Source: an uncultured Rikenellaceae bacterium
GTDB lineage: Bacteria; Bacteroidota; Bacteroidia; Bacteroidales; Rikenellaceae
Direction of reading: 5' to 3'
DNA: 64,000 nucleotides
NCBI GenBank assembly: GCA_946486375.1
Contig: CAMLTW010000003.1
Coordinates: forward strand, 184,668 to 248,667
In this document: piece after piece, positions 44,959 through 53,945 of the stretch
How the letters are laid out: each line of letters starts with the position of its first letter
How positions within the stretch are numbered: position 1 is the stretch's first letter
The notes under the pieces: model-generated
What the model was told of the DNA's origin: nothing
What the model saw: only the letters and a program-made list of their open reading frames with translations
The model's database searches: none
Translations under genes and position numbers: made by a program

Positions 44959-46614
44959 TCAAGCCAGCAACAGGATCATCAACTGGGCGCACAACACGCG
45001 CAGGAACATGGTGACCGGATAGACGGTCGCATAGCCTACGGCGGGAATATCGTTCCCGGCCATGCTGTTGGCGTAGGCCAGCGCCGGAGGATCGGTCATG
45101 GAACCGGCGATCAGTCCGCTCAACGTAAAATAATTGAGCTTGCAAAGTTTCCTTCCGATCACACCGACCGTCAGAATAGGGATAAGCGTAATCAACACTC
45201 CGTAGCCGATCCATTTGTATCCGCCGGCAACGATCGTCTGAATGAATGTCTCGCCGGCGCCTAGTCCCACGCAGGCCAGAAACAGGGCGATCCCCACTTC
45301 GCGCAGCATCAGGTTGGCGCTCACGGTCGTATAGGTAACCAGCTTGTATTTCGGCCCGAAACGGCTTACGAGTATGGCCACGATCAACGGGCCTCCGGCC
45401 AGCCCCAGCTTCACCGGTTGCGGTATGCCGGGAAAGACGAAGGGGACGCTGCCGAGGATCACGCCGAGCACGATCCCCGCGAAAATCGGAAAGAGGTTCG
45501 GATGATCCAGCCGTTTCAAAGAGTTACCGAGTTTTTTCTCCGCTTCCGCGATGGATTGGCGGGTTCCGACCACGGTCACCCGGTCGCCGATCTGCAAAGG
45601 CAGGTTCGGGGTCGCCACCAGGTCTATTCCGGAGCGGTTCACCCGTGTGATGCTGACTCCGAGACTGCGGAGACGCAGCTGGGAAAGGGTTCTCCCGTTC
45701 AGTTCGGATTTGGTGATGAGGATGCGGCGGGAAATGAACTGCGTATTGAGTTGCTGCCATTCGATATCCGCCACCTCTCCGATAAAGGCGGTGATGGCCG
45801 GAACCGCCGACTGCGAGGTGATGACCAAAACCGTATCGCCGGTATGGAGCACGGTTTCCGCATTGACCATTTTGACGGTTCCGTCCGCATAACGTATGCG
45901 CGAAATCACGAAATTTCGCTGGATCATGTCGTGAATCGGGCCGACCTTCATCCCGTTGATGGCCGGATTCGTCACCCGCAGGGATATTTTGCAGGCCGCA
46001 TATTCCTGAGTGCCGTCCGATGCCGTAGCACGGTCTTCCTCCTGCCTGAGGTCGACCCGGAAAACATACCGCAAAACGAGAATCGTCCCGATGATGCCGA
46101 CCACGGCCAGCGGATAGGCCACGGCATATCCCGTGGCGATGTCCGGATTATCCAGCCCCGTAACGTCCATATTGGCCTGCTGCGCCGCCCCGAGTCCCGG
46201 CGTATTGGTTACCGCGCCGGACATGATCCCTACCATGACGGGAATCGGAATGTCGGTGAAAAGGTGAAGGACGTAAGTCACCGATACGCCGAGCAACACG
46301 ATGCCGGTAGCCAGCAGATTGAGCGTAACGCCTCCCTTTTTGAAGGAGGAAAAAAAGCCGGGCCCTACCTGCAACCCGATCGAATAGACGAACAGGATCA
46401 GGCCGAACTCCTGAAAGATGTGCAGGATATTCCTGTCGACCCGCATCCCGAAATGGGAGAATACGATTCCGGCGAACAATATCCAAGTGATTCCGAGCGA
46501 AATCCCTTTGACTTTTATTTTTCCCAATACGATTCCCACGGCGATGACCACCGCCAGCATCAGGATGGAATGGGCGATACCGTGGCCGAAAAAAAGTTCC
46601 TGTAACCAGTTCAT
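44959..46614 (-). CDS. YidE/AspT-type transporter with paired TrkA-C (RCK_C) domains
   Basis: About 551 residues. Two five-helix membrane halves (about 15-175 and 385-550) flank two TrkA-C ligand-binding domains (about 200-290 and 295-380; TDTVLVITSQ-type and IGDRVTVVGTRQS). The repeated GLGAAQ and GSMTDPPALAYA signatures are typical of the aspartate-alanine exchanger (AAEx) family. The transported substrate is unknown. The start at 46614 (MNWLQELFFGHG) follows family practice. It converges with guaA and has a promoter box at 46736. Confidence 0.85.
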   Translation of the reverse strand: MNWLQELFFGHGIAHSILMLAVVIAVGIVLGKIKVKGISLGITWILFAGIVFSHFGMRVDRNILHIFQEFGLILFVYSIGLQVGPGFFSSFKKGGVTLNLLATGIVLLGVSVTYVLHLFTDIPIPVMVGIMSGAVTNTPGLGAAQQANMDVTGLDNPDIATGYAVAYPLAVVGIIGTILVLRYVFRVDLRQEEDRATASDGTQEYAACKISLRVTNPAINGMKVGPIHDMIQRNFVISRIRYADGTVKMVNAETVLHTGDTVLVITSQSAVPAITAFIGEVADIEWQQLNTQFISRRILITKSELNGRTLSQLRLRSLGVSITRVNRSGIDLVATPNLPLQIGDRVTVVGTRQSIAEAEKKLGNSLKRLDHPNLFPIFAGIVLGVILGSVPFVFPGIPQPVKLGLAGGPLIVAILVSRFGPKYKLVTYTTVSANLMLREVGIALFLACVGLGAGETFIQTIVAGGYKWIGYGVLITLIPILTVGVIGRKLCKLNYFTLSGLIAGSMTDPPALAYANSMAGNDIPAVGYATVYPVTMFLRVLCAQLMILLLA

Positions 46615-46735
46615 ATTTTGTCTGAAGCAGCCTGTAGCCGCGTTTTTCGAAGGGTTGGTTCGTATCTCGTTCCGAAGCGTTTTCCGGGACGGCATGACCT
46701 TGCGATCCCGTTTCCGGCCGTGCGCCGCAGGCGGA

Positions 46736-46743
46736 CAAAGTTA
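46736..46743 (-). promoter_or_regulatory. -7 box (TAACTTTG) for the YidE-type transporter
   Basis: Consensus TAnnTTTG on the minus strand, leaving a leader of about 115 bases. The -33 element is unclear. Confidence 0.5.
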
Positions 46744-46928
46744 ACAATATATTTTCAATCGTCCCCTTTCCCGGTCCTGCTTCGACGTACGGCACCCTCT
46801 CTTCCACACAATTTTCGCTCCGTAACCGTTTCCGGGTTCGAACAAAGGCGGACGGTGACGCATGACATGGAACGGACTCCGGAAGCGTTTTTCAAAAGTT
46901 CCGCTTTTCCGGAAACGACAATTATCCC

Positions 46929-46936
46929 TATTTTTG
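46929..46936 (+). promoter_or_regulatory. -7 box (TATTTTTG) for the ABC gene
   Basis: Plus-strand TATTTTTG with a TTTT 20 bases upstream. It lies only 5 bases from the ATG, implying a leaderless or nearly leaderless mRNA. Confidence 0.5.
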
Positions 46937-46941
46937 CAGGC

Positions 46942-48357
46942 ATGAAAAGCTACCTGAAACTCGAAGGATGCCAGCCCCGGATCCCGGAACTGCAATTCCG
47001 GAAGCCGATCGACTGGACGCTCCGCGAAGGAGAATACTGGGCCGTAATCGGAGATAATGGTTCCGGAAAATCCGTACTGGCCGACATGATTCGGGGACGT
47101 TATGCCCTGAAAGCCGGGAGGATCGCCTACGGATTCGCAAAAGGAACCTCCGATTTCAAGGTATGGGAATCCGTACGGTTGCTTTCGTTCGACAGCGTGT
47201 ACGGTCTGGCCGATTTTCGGAATTCCTATTACCAGCAACGCTGGCACAGCAGCGAGAACGACGATATGCCCGCCGTGGAAGAATTGTTGGGCGAAGCCCC
47301 CGACCCTGCCGTAACGGGGCTGCTCGGCGTAGACGCATTCCGGGATAAGAAAATCAACTACCTTTCCAGTGGAGAACTGCGCAAATTTCTCATTACCAAA
47401 GCACTGTTGGACAAACCGCGGTTGTTGATCGTCGACAATCCCTACGTCGGACTCGATGCTCTTTCCCGGACGGCAGTAAAGGAGTCGCTCCGGAACCTGT
47501 GCCGTTGCGGCGACATGCAGGTTATTTTCCTTTTTTCAGCGGCGGACGACCTGCCCGATTTCATCACGCACGTGCTTCCCATGCACGACCTGGAAGCCGG
47601 AGAACCGATGGATTTTGAGGCTTTTCAGGCCGGATATCCGGAAAAGCCACTGGAAACATTAGGCCCGGCTCCGGAAGCGAAGCGTGAAACGGAACCGGTG
47701 GTGGAACTGAAAAACATCCGGATCCGGTACGGACGCAAAACCGTCCTCGAAAACATCGACTGGATCGTTCGCCGAGGGGAGAAATGGGCCTTGTCCGGGC
47801 CGAACGGCAGCGGAAAATCGACCCTGTTGAGCCTCGTCAACGCCGACCATCCGCAGGCTTACGCCAACGACATCTCGTTTTTCGGACGCAGGCGCGGTGC
47901 GGGTCAGAGCATCTGGGACGTGAAGAAGCGGATCGGTTACGTGTCCCCGGAAATGCACACGCACTACTACCAGAACATTCCGGCTGCGGATGTGGTCGGT
48001 TCCGGCCTTTTCGACACCATCGGAACTGTCCGGCAGTGCGATGAAGCACAAGCCGCCCGGTGCATGGAATGGATGGAACGTTTCGGAATCGCTCATCTGC
48101 GCGACCGTTCGTTCATCAAGCTCTCTTCCGGGGAACAGCGGCTGGTGTTGCTGGCCCGCACATTCGTCAAGGAACCGCCGCTGCTGATCCTGGACGAACC
48201 CCTCCACGGTCTCGACCTGAAGCACAAGCGCGCGGTGCGCAGCCTGATCGACGATTATTGCACGGAAGACGTCACGTTAATTTATGTCACCCACTACCTG
48301 AACGAGCTTCCCGGTTGCATCGACCGGCATTTCCGGCTGGAAAAACGCAAGGATTGA
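46942..48357 (+). CDS. Duplicated ABC ATPase, ModF-like
   Basis: 471 residues with two ABC ATPase domains in one chain. The first has Walker A GDNGSGKSV and signature LSSGELRKF; the second has Walker A GPNGSGKST, signature LSSGEQRLVLLARTF and Walker B LLILDEPLHGLDLKHKR with the H-loop VTHYLNE. No membrane domain is fused or adjacent. This layout matches ModF/PhrA-type cytoplasmic ATPases, of unsettled function. The first domain's Walker B end, IVDNPYVGLD, has Asn in place of the catalytic Glu, so that site may be weak or inactive. Confidence 0.85.
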   Translation: MKSYLKLEGCQPRIPELQFRKPIDWTLREGEYWAVIGDNGSGKSVLADMIRGRYALKAGRIAYGFAKGTSDFKVWESVRLLSFDSVYGLADFRNSYYQQRWHSSENDDMPAVEELLGEAPDPAVTGLLGVDAFRDKKINYLSSGELRKFLITKALLDKPRLLIVDNPYVGLDALSRTAVKESLRNLCRCGDMQVIFLFSAADDLPDFITHVLPMHDLEAGEPMDFEAFQAGYPEKPLETLGPAPEAKRETEPVVELKNIRIRYGRKTVLENIDWIVRRGEKWALSGPNGSGKSTLLSLVNADHPQAYANDISFFGRRRGAGQSIWDVKKRIGYVSPEMHTHYYQNIPAADVVGSGLFDTIGTVRQCDEAQAARCMEWMERFGIAHLRDRSFIKLSSGEQRLVLLARTFVKEPPLLILDEPLHGLDLKHKRAVRSLIDDYCTEDVTLIYVTHYLNELPGCIDRHFRLEKRKD

Positions 48358-48385
48358 AACTTGTTACCGACTTTTCGCCTTCCGG

Positions 48386-50350
48386 TTACCACCAGACCTG
48401 ACGTCCGTTTTCGTAGGTGAATATCCGTTCCTCCCGTCCCTGCGTGTGGTTGCGCAGCCACAGAAGCGCCCCTTTCGGCACGTTTTCGTACGTCAGCGAA
48501 TCGGCTTCGGCGGTCTGCCGTCCCAGCGAATGCCAGCCCATGTCGTAATAGAAAAGCTCGTACAGTTCGCCCGGCATCACCATGTTGGTGTCGTTGCGAA
48601 GGCAGAAGGAAAAGGATGAAACGGCAGAGCGGTTCCCCGCTCCCAGATCGTATCCGAACCAGTAACCGTTGATCTTGGATTCCGAATAAGTCAGGTAATC
48701 GCCGTCGAATGCCTTGTGAATATTGCCGTACGGAATGTCTCCGCCGATCTCCCGGCCTGACAGCACCGTTTCCCGTCCGTCGCCGGTCTTACTCCGGAAA
48801 ACCAGTTCGGCGATGTTGGGACGCGCCTCGTCCGGGGAAACGAAACGCAGGTAACGATAGGGCCGCTGCGCATTCGCTTCGATAGTAACCATTCCGAAAG
48901 GAATCTCTTCGATCTCGTACAGCACCTTCGCATCGCTGAAGTCCGGATAGTCGGAAGCTTCGAAACGACTGCCCAGCGACTTATGCCAGCGCCGCACCCA
49001 GAGGGCGAACAGCGGATATTTTCGCTTCAGCACTACACGTTCCCGTCGGACGGTATCCGGTTCCAGCGAAACCGTGGTTCCGTCGGGCTTAAGCAGGAAA
49101 GGTTGCGTCAGCGGAACGATCCGATTGTCCCGGAAAAGGGCCGGCAGATAAACGATATCCCCCGTAATATCCCGGAACACGGCTTTCCGGCCGCGCGGAG
49201 CGGTGCAGACCACCGGCTGCCAGTCCTTGATCGACGCGAAAGTACAGAGGTAGACGTTTTCCGAAACCCGTTCGGACAGTTGCACCGTCACGCTCTCCCG
49301 GCGCCCGTAGGAGGCGGAAACGTCCATCGTATGGTAATCCCGGAAAAAGGAGGGCATGCCTTCCTCCGGGCCGTAATCTCCCGGAAACCGGAGCGCATAC
49401 ATCCGCCGGAACAGCTTGGAGGATTTTTTCAGAGTATCCACCTTGCAGATGGGGCAACTGTTCAGATCGTAGGGGAAATCGAAGAGCACCGTGGACGAGT
49501 CGATCGGCCGGAACCGGGTCGGCATGGTGTCTTCCCCGTAAAGAATGTAAGTTTCCCCCGGCTCTCCGGGATAGGAAACCCACGAATGCCCGCCCTGACT
49601 GTAATTGGCCCAGTAGGTCACCAGATCATAAGCCGCCGGAATGCCCAGCGCCCGCATCACGTGCACCATGTAAACACACTGCATCGAACAGATGCCGTGC
49701 TGCATTTTGTTGAGCGTCCGCACATCCGGCAGGTAGGCATACTCCACCGGACGGGTAATGAAATCCTTGTACACTTTCCGGTAAACGATCGCGAAAGCCC
49801 GTTTCGGATCGTCGACTCCGGCGATCAGGGGAGCGTACTTTTCCCGCAGGGAATCCCGCCAGACGGCCGGCGGTTCGTTCAGCACGCGGTAAGGAAGGAT
49901 GTAGTTGCAAAAAGTGTCGAAGTCGATCCGGTCGTGCCAGGGTGCAGTCTCCCAGGCCTCGAACGCCTGGTCGATGTTCCGGATCAGCAGATCGGCCGGT
50001 ACGGTACGGACGTCCTGCACCATCCGTACGGCGTCTCCCCGCTCCCGGATCCGCTGCCAGGCGGTGTCCAGCCGCTCGTATTCCTTGGTGCCCATGGAAA
50101 ATACCGAATCCCGGTAGTCTTCGACCGGCTGCCCGGCCGGATAATGGTGCAGGGGCATGTTTTCGACCAGGAACCGGGCCGCCTTGTATTTCAGCGAATT
50201 CTTCGGGTAATGCTCCAACGCTTTTTCCAGTTCGCTCCGGTTGTCCCCGGCCAGTTCCAGAGCCTGCCGAACGCCCCGGTCGCAACCGGAACAAAAGAGC
50301 AGGAAGAATGTACAGCAGAGAAAAGAACGCAGCATTTTCACGACATCCAT
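48386..50350 (-). CDS. Transglutaminase-like lipoprotein with C-terminal F5/8-type domain
   Basis: 654 residues with a lipoprotein signal peptide (LLFCSGC). A transglutaminase-like domain spans about residues 150-300: Cys221 in HGICSMQC followed by VMRALGIPAAYD, and His255 in GGHSWVSY, matching the Cys-His pair of the superfamily. The C-terminal 150 residues (IAELVFRSK, IHKAFDGDYLTYSE, DLGAGNRSAVSSF) look like a discoidin/F5-8 carbohydrate-binding module. It starts right after the signal peptidase stop, so it is co-transcribed. It could process peptide crosslinks at the surface; the substrate is unknown. Confidence 0.8.
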   Translation of the reverse strand: MDVVKMLRSFLCCTFFLLFCSGCDRGVRQALELAGDNRSELEKALEHYPKNSLKYKAARFLVENMPLHHYPAGQPVEDYRDSVFSMGTKEYERLDTAWQRIRERGDAVRMVQDVRTVPADLLIRNIDQAFEAWETAPWHDRIDFDTFCNYILPYRVLNEPPAVWRDSLREKYAPLIAGVDDPKRAFAIVYRKVYKDFITRPVEYAYLPDVRTLNKMQHGICSMQCVYMVHVMRALGIPAAYDLVTYWANYSQGGHSWVSYPGEPGETYILYGEDTMPTRFRPIDSSTVLFDFPYDLNSCPICKVDTLKKSSKLFRRMYALRFPGDYGPEEGMPSFFRDYHTMDVSASYGRRESVTVQLSERVSENVYLCTFASIKDWQPVVCTAPRGRKAVFRDITGDIVYLPALFRDNRIVPLTQPFLLKPDGTTVSLEPDTVRRERVVLKRKYPLFALWVRRWHKSLGSRFEASDYPDFSDAKVLYEIEEIPFGMVTIEANAQRPYRYLRFVSPDEARPNIAELVFRSKTGDGRETVLSGREIGGDIPYGNIHKAFDGDYLTYSESKINGYWFGYDLGAGNRSAVSSFSFCLRNDTNMVMPGELYELFYYDMGWHSLGRQTAEADSLTYENVPKGALLWLRNHTQGREERIFTYENGRQVWW

Positions 50351-51220
50351 TTATTTCAGTTTTTTCAGGGTTCTTTTCCACCGGATATCCTCCGTATGGG
50401 GATTCTCGGAATAAAGCACGCGGGTGGCTACTCCGATGATGTATTCCTCCGGGAGGAAGCCCCAGTATCTCGAATCCCGCGAATTGAGGACGTTGTCTCC
50501 TCCCATGAAATAGTAATCTTTCAGAAAGGTGTAACTCCGGATTTCCCGATCGCCCGCAAACAATTTCCCGTTCCGGTAAACGAGCGGATTTCCCGTTTCG
50601 TAACGGATGACGGAACCGTACAACTTGTAATTGGTCGAATCCAACTCAACGGTTCCTCCCCGTCGGGGAATATACAGGGGCCCCAGCTCCTTGATGTTCC
50701 AGCGCGTTTCCGGTTCGCCCCGCTTGAGCGACCGGAGCACTTTCGGATCTAGGTCTTCCGGCCGGGTACGGGACAGATCGAGTTGTCCCCGCAGGTATCC
50801 CAACGTGCTGTCGGGCACAGCCGGATTGCAGTAGATGCCGTTACGGATCGACAGCGTATCTCCGGGCAGACCGATGCACCGTTTGACGTACACCTTGTCT
50901 ATGGCAAAGGAGATCCCCTTTTTGGAATGCGCCCAAGGGTAATTGAAGACGACCACGTCGTTCCGGCGGATTTTGCGCCATCCCCAGGTTCGCCACGATT
51001 CCATCTCCTTCCCTTCCAGAAAATCGAAGTTTTTGTATATCCTGGCTCCGAAAACCAGTTTGTTCACCAGAATGTGATCTCCCGGAATCAGGGTGGGTTC
51101 CATCGAGTCCGAGGGGATGGAGAACTGATCGAAGACGAAGATCCGGACGGCGAAAGCCAGCAGAATGAACGCTATCCCCCACCCGACGATTCCGACGAGA
51201 ATATCGATTGCCTTTTTCAT
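50351..51220 (-). CDS. lepB: Signal peptidase I
   Basis: About 289 residues. One membrane helix (about 8-30) precedes the catalytic Ser39 in FSIPSDSMEPTL and Lys113 in DKVYVKRCIGLPGD; the GGDNVLNSRDSRYWG box near the end is also present. It cleaves secretory signal peptides on the periplasmic face. The start at 51220 overlaps the stop of the O-antigen-ligase-like gene (ATGA). Its placement among surface genes rather than with dapB or lepA is noteworthy; it may be a dedicated second copy, which cannot be judged from this window. Confidence 0.93.
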   Translation of the reverse strand: MKKAIDILVGIVGWGIAFILLAFAVRIFVFDQFSIPSDSMEPTLIPGDHILVNKLVFGARIYKNFDFLEGKEMESWRTWGWRKIRRNDVVVFNYPWAHSKKGISFAIDKVYVKRCIGLPGDTLSIRNGIYCNPAVPDSTLGYLRGQLDLSRTRPEDLDPKVLRSLKRGEPETRWNIKELGPLYIPRRGGTVELDSTNYKLYGSVIRYETGNPLVYRNGKLFAGDREIRSYTFLKDYYFMGGDNVLNSRDSRYWGFLPEEYIIGVATRVLYSENPHTEDIRWKRTLKKLK

Positions 51221-53097
51221 GGTCGGTCGTCTGTTCCTCCGGTTTCCTCCAACAGCTTCCGGGCTTCGTTTTTCATTTCCCGTACGGCGGGCGAATCCAC
51301 TTTGGGTGCCTGAGCGCATAGTTTCCGCGCCCACTTTTCCGCTGCTGGCCGGTTGCCGCGTTCCCGTTCCAGATTCATCAACAGGTAAATCGGATACAGG
51401 CGGTTAGGAACGATATGCCGAGCTTTCAGATAGCAGGCTTCGGCCCGTTCGAAATCGCCCGTCGCCCGGCCGTTGTTCCCCATCACGTTCCAAAACATCG
51501 GATCGGCGCTGAAACGGACGCCTTTTTTCAGCACCCGGTCGCTCTCTCGGTAGTCTCCTGTTTTGTTCAACGTATGCCCGTACTCGAAAAGGAACTTTCC
51601 CTCGTCCTTCAGCTGCGGATAAAGCGCGGCATAGTCCCCGGCCACCTCCTCGTAAAGTTGCATCCGGTACAGCATCTGCACTCCGTTCCACCGATCGTAC
51701 GCCTTGTATTTCTCCCGCATGCTTCCGACCGTTCCGACGTTCAATGCCAGGGTTCCCGCCAAAAGCAAACCGTAAACGATTTTGGATCCGATATGTCCCA
51801 ACATGGCTTTTTCCTCTCCTCCTGCAGCCAGAAACAGCACCAAAAGCACGCACAGCGGCAACACCCGGAACGGATAGGAAGACAGGGCGAATACCAGCAG
51901 GGCGGCCAGTCCATAAGCCAAAGGCCGTGTGTTTTTCCGTTTCAGGCCGCCGAAAGCGGAAACGACCATCGCCAGAAACAGCCCCAGACCGATCAGTCCC
52001 GTTTCCGCTCCCAACTGAAGGTATTCGTTGAAGCCGTATTCGGGACTTCCCGCCGTACGGATTTCCCAGGAAGAACGGTCTTCCGCCGCGAAATACCGGG
52101 CCTGCGCTTCCGCATAGGCCCCGCCGAATTTACCGAATCCGGCTCCCGTCAACGGATGTTCCGCGATAATAGCCGCAGTCGTTTTCCAAGCCAGCAACCG
52201 GCCGTTTGCGGAATCTTTTTTCACAGCATACAGCCCGAATCCGACACAGCCCGATACGAGAAGCGCAATCGCTATCCAGCCGACAGCGCGTCCCCGAACC
52301 GCCTTGCAGTAATTTTTCAACCGTCCGACCGCACCCGTTTCGATGGCGGCCATCGTCCCTCCCGCCAAAAGCACCGCCAACCAGGCCGAACGGCTCATCG
52401 TGGCCGGGAGCATGATTCCGGTGAGAATCGCCGTCATCACGGCCAGAACGAACATCCCCGTCCGCCGGTTCATCAGCCATCGCACGTTTCCCGATCCGCG
52501 AAAACGGGCGAAGAGGCGTTCCTGCATCCGATAGCCCGTCAACCATACGTATACCGCCATGACGAACACGATTCCCAGGTATCCTCCGTAAGGTCCCGGA
52601 TTGAACAAAGTGCCGGTGGTTTTGAACAGCGAATGATGGGAAACGGCCAGTCCGTACACCTGCCGCAATCCGATCCAGGCTTCCACCGCTCCGGAAATCA
52701 GGACGCCGGCCAACAGCCAGCGGGCCGCTCCCGGGAAACAGGTGAAAACGATCCGGCCCTCGAAATACAAGGCGACCGACAACAGGAAAAACAGAAAACG
52801 GGTCTCGGCTTCCCCTCCCGTCAGGTAATGGTTCACAGCCGTACAGCCTGCAAAAAGCGCCATCCACAAATCCGTCCGGGAAAACCGCAGCCGCCGGTTC
52901 AGAAACAGCAACGGAACCGATACGCAACAGGCCGCCAGGGAAAAATACGTGAAATATTCCCGTTTGGCGATCACCGTTCCGTCGACATAGCGTCCCGATA
53001 CGGCGAATACCATACCGACCGCCGCCCACAACAGCAGTACCGCCAGAACTTTCGGTAGACTCCGCTCTGAAAAAACGATATCGCTTTTTTGCCGCAT
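51217..53097 (-). CDS. O-antigen ligase-type membrane protein with TPR tail
   Basis: About 626 residues. Roughly the first 440 form 10-12 membrane helices of the Wzy/WaaL-like superfamily, with the central periplasmic motif ITAEHPLTGAGFGKFGGAYAE (as IIAEHPLTGAGFG). A C-terminal helical region (about 470-610) has TPR-like repeats such as FLFEYGHTLNKTGDYRESDRVLKKG and FERAEACYLKARHI. Such proteins link or polymerize glycans on lipid carriers, or glycosylate proteins. I chose the ATG at 53097 (MRQKSDIVFS). It overlaps lepB and lies 8 bases after the thioredoxin-like gene. Confidence 0.82.
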   Translation of the reverse strand: MRQKSDIVFSERSLPKVLAVLLLWAAVGMVFAVSGRYVDGTVIAKREYFTYFSLAACCVSVPLLFLNRRLRFSRTDLWMALFAGCTAVNHYLTGGEAETRFLFFLLSVALYFEGRIVFTCFPGAARWLLAGVLISGAVEAWIGLRQVYGLAVSHHSLFKTTGTLFNPGPYGGYLGIVFVMAVYVWLTGYRMQERLFARFRGSGNVRWLMNRRTGMFVLAVMTAILTGIMLPATMSRSAWLAVLLAGGTMAAIETGAVGRLKNYCKAVRGRAVGWIAIALLVSGCVGFGLYAVKKDSANGRLLAWKTTAAIIAEHPLTGAGFGKFGGAYAEAQARYFAAEDRSSWEIRTAGSPEYGFNEYLQLGAETGLIGLGLFLAMVVSAFGGLKRKNTRPLAYGLAALLVFALSSYPFRVLPLCVLLVLFLAAGGEEKAMLGHIGSKIVYGLLLAGTLALNVGTVGSMREKYKAYDRWNGVQMLYRMQLYEEVAGDYAALYPQLKDEGKFLFEYGHTLNKTGDYRESDRVLKKGVRFSADPMFWNVMGNNGRATGDFERAEACYLKARHIVPNRLYPIYLLMNLERERGNRPAAEKWARKLCAQAPKVDSPAVREMKNEARKLLEETGGTDDRP

Positions 53098-53105
53098 GCC
53101 CCGAA

Positions 53106-53652
53106 TCAAGGATTTGCAGGCGTTTCCATTTCGTCCCGGTACAGTTTCCACAGCTTTTCATTCCGGACGGGCGAGCCGACCACGGCTACCCGGTTCTGCG
53201 GATCGAGCAGGAACGTGTGGAAACGCACGTCTTTCGGCAAGCCGGGGTTCAGCCGTTCGAATTCCCCTTCGAGGTCGTAATAGACCGGATAATCGAATTC
53301 GTAGTTTTTCAGCATGAATCCCAGCTCCCGCACCTTCTTGGGATGAAAGACGAACACGATCCCGGCCGGGACGGACAGCGAATCGTTGGCCCGAATCACG
53401 TCTTTCCAAAGCACCAGATTGCGCAGCTTGCATTCCGAGCATCCCGTAGAATCGGTGTACACGACGATTCTCCAGTCTTTCCGCCGAAAGCCCGGATCGG
53501 GAACGTCTTCCCCCAGTTGTTTGGATTGCAGTCCGTCCGGCAAACGGATTTCCTGCCCGACAAAATTCGCCAGCGTGCGCCGCAATTCCCGCTTGGGAGA
53601 GTTGCATCCCGCCACAGCCAGCAGGGCCAGTCCCAACAAGAATTTTTTCATG
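53106..53652 (-). CDS. Thioredoxin-like lipoprotein
   Basis: 181 residues from the ATG at 53652. Signal peptide ending LLAVAGC, so it is a lipoprotein. The thioredoxin-like fold region has VVYTDSTGCSECKLRNL with a CSEC redox-type pair (Cys-x-x-Cys) in the right place, then VFHPKKVRELGF, YPVYYDLEGEFERLNPGLPKDVRFHTFLLD and VVGSP, as in redoxin/AhpC-TSA-like proteins. Probably it handles periplasmic thiols or disulfides. Its run with an O-antigen-ligase-like gene and propeller lipoproteins suggests one export or surface module. Confidence 0.78.
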
Positions 53653-53945
53653 TTTATCCGTAATCTATTCAAGTTCTTCATCTACAACAGTTACCTCTGT
53701 TTATTTCAAGACGTACTTCAAAATCCAGTAGCTGTCTTCAAGCAAGCGGAACCATTTACCGGATTGCTGCGCTGCCGATAAGGGGATACCTTTTCCGGAA
53801 CCGGAACGGACAAAAAATCCGCGAAATATTTTCCTTTTTCCGAAGGCAGCCAGCCGGTCTATTTCGGTTTCATCGTGCCGGGTTCGACTTCTGCAATCGG
53901 CAAGACCGGTTGCGGCGGTAAAGATAAAAGGTTTTCCGCTTTTTC
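53653..53945. other. Gap with possible decayed coding sequence
   Basis: 293 bases without a supported gene. On the minus strand one frame stays open from inside the previous gene to a stop at 53701 and ends SGKWFRLLEDSYWILKYVLK, and a second frame gives LPSEKGKYFADFLSVPVPEK before a stop. Neither has a start of its own, and the two are in different frames. It looks like a frameshifted remnant, but chance is possible. Confidence 0.3.

Larger units (their letters stand above)
46615..46941. other. Divergent leader between the transporter and the ABC gene
   Basis: 327 bases without a gene: a -7 box for the transporter (minus, 46736-46743) and one for the ABC gene (plus, 46929-46936). I see no further structure. 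Confidence 0.6.

Noticed and set aside
51415-53058. 547-codon plus-strand frame opposite the O-antigen-ligase-like gene
   Set aside because: Mirror frame with Arg/Gln/Pro-rich composition; the membrane protein on the minus strand explains the region.
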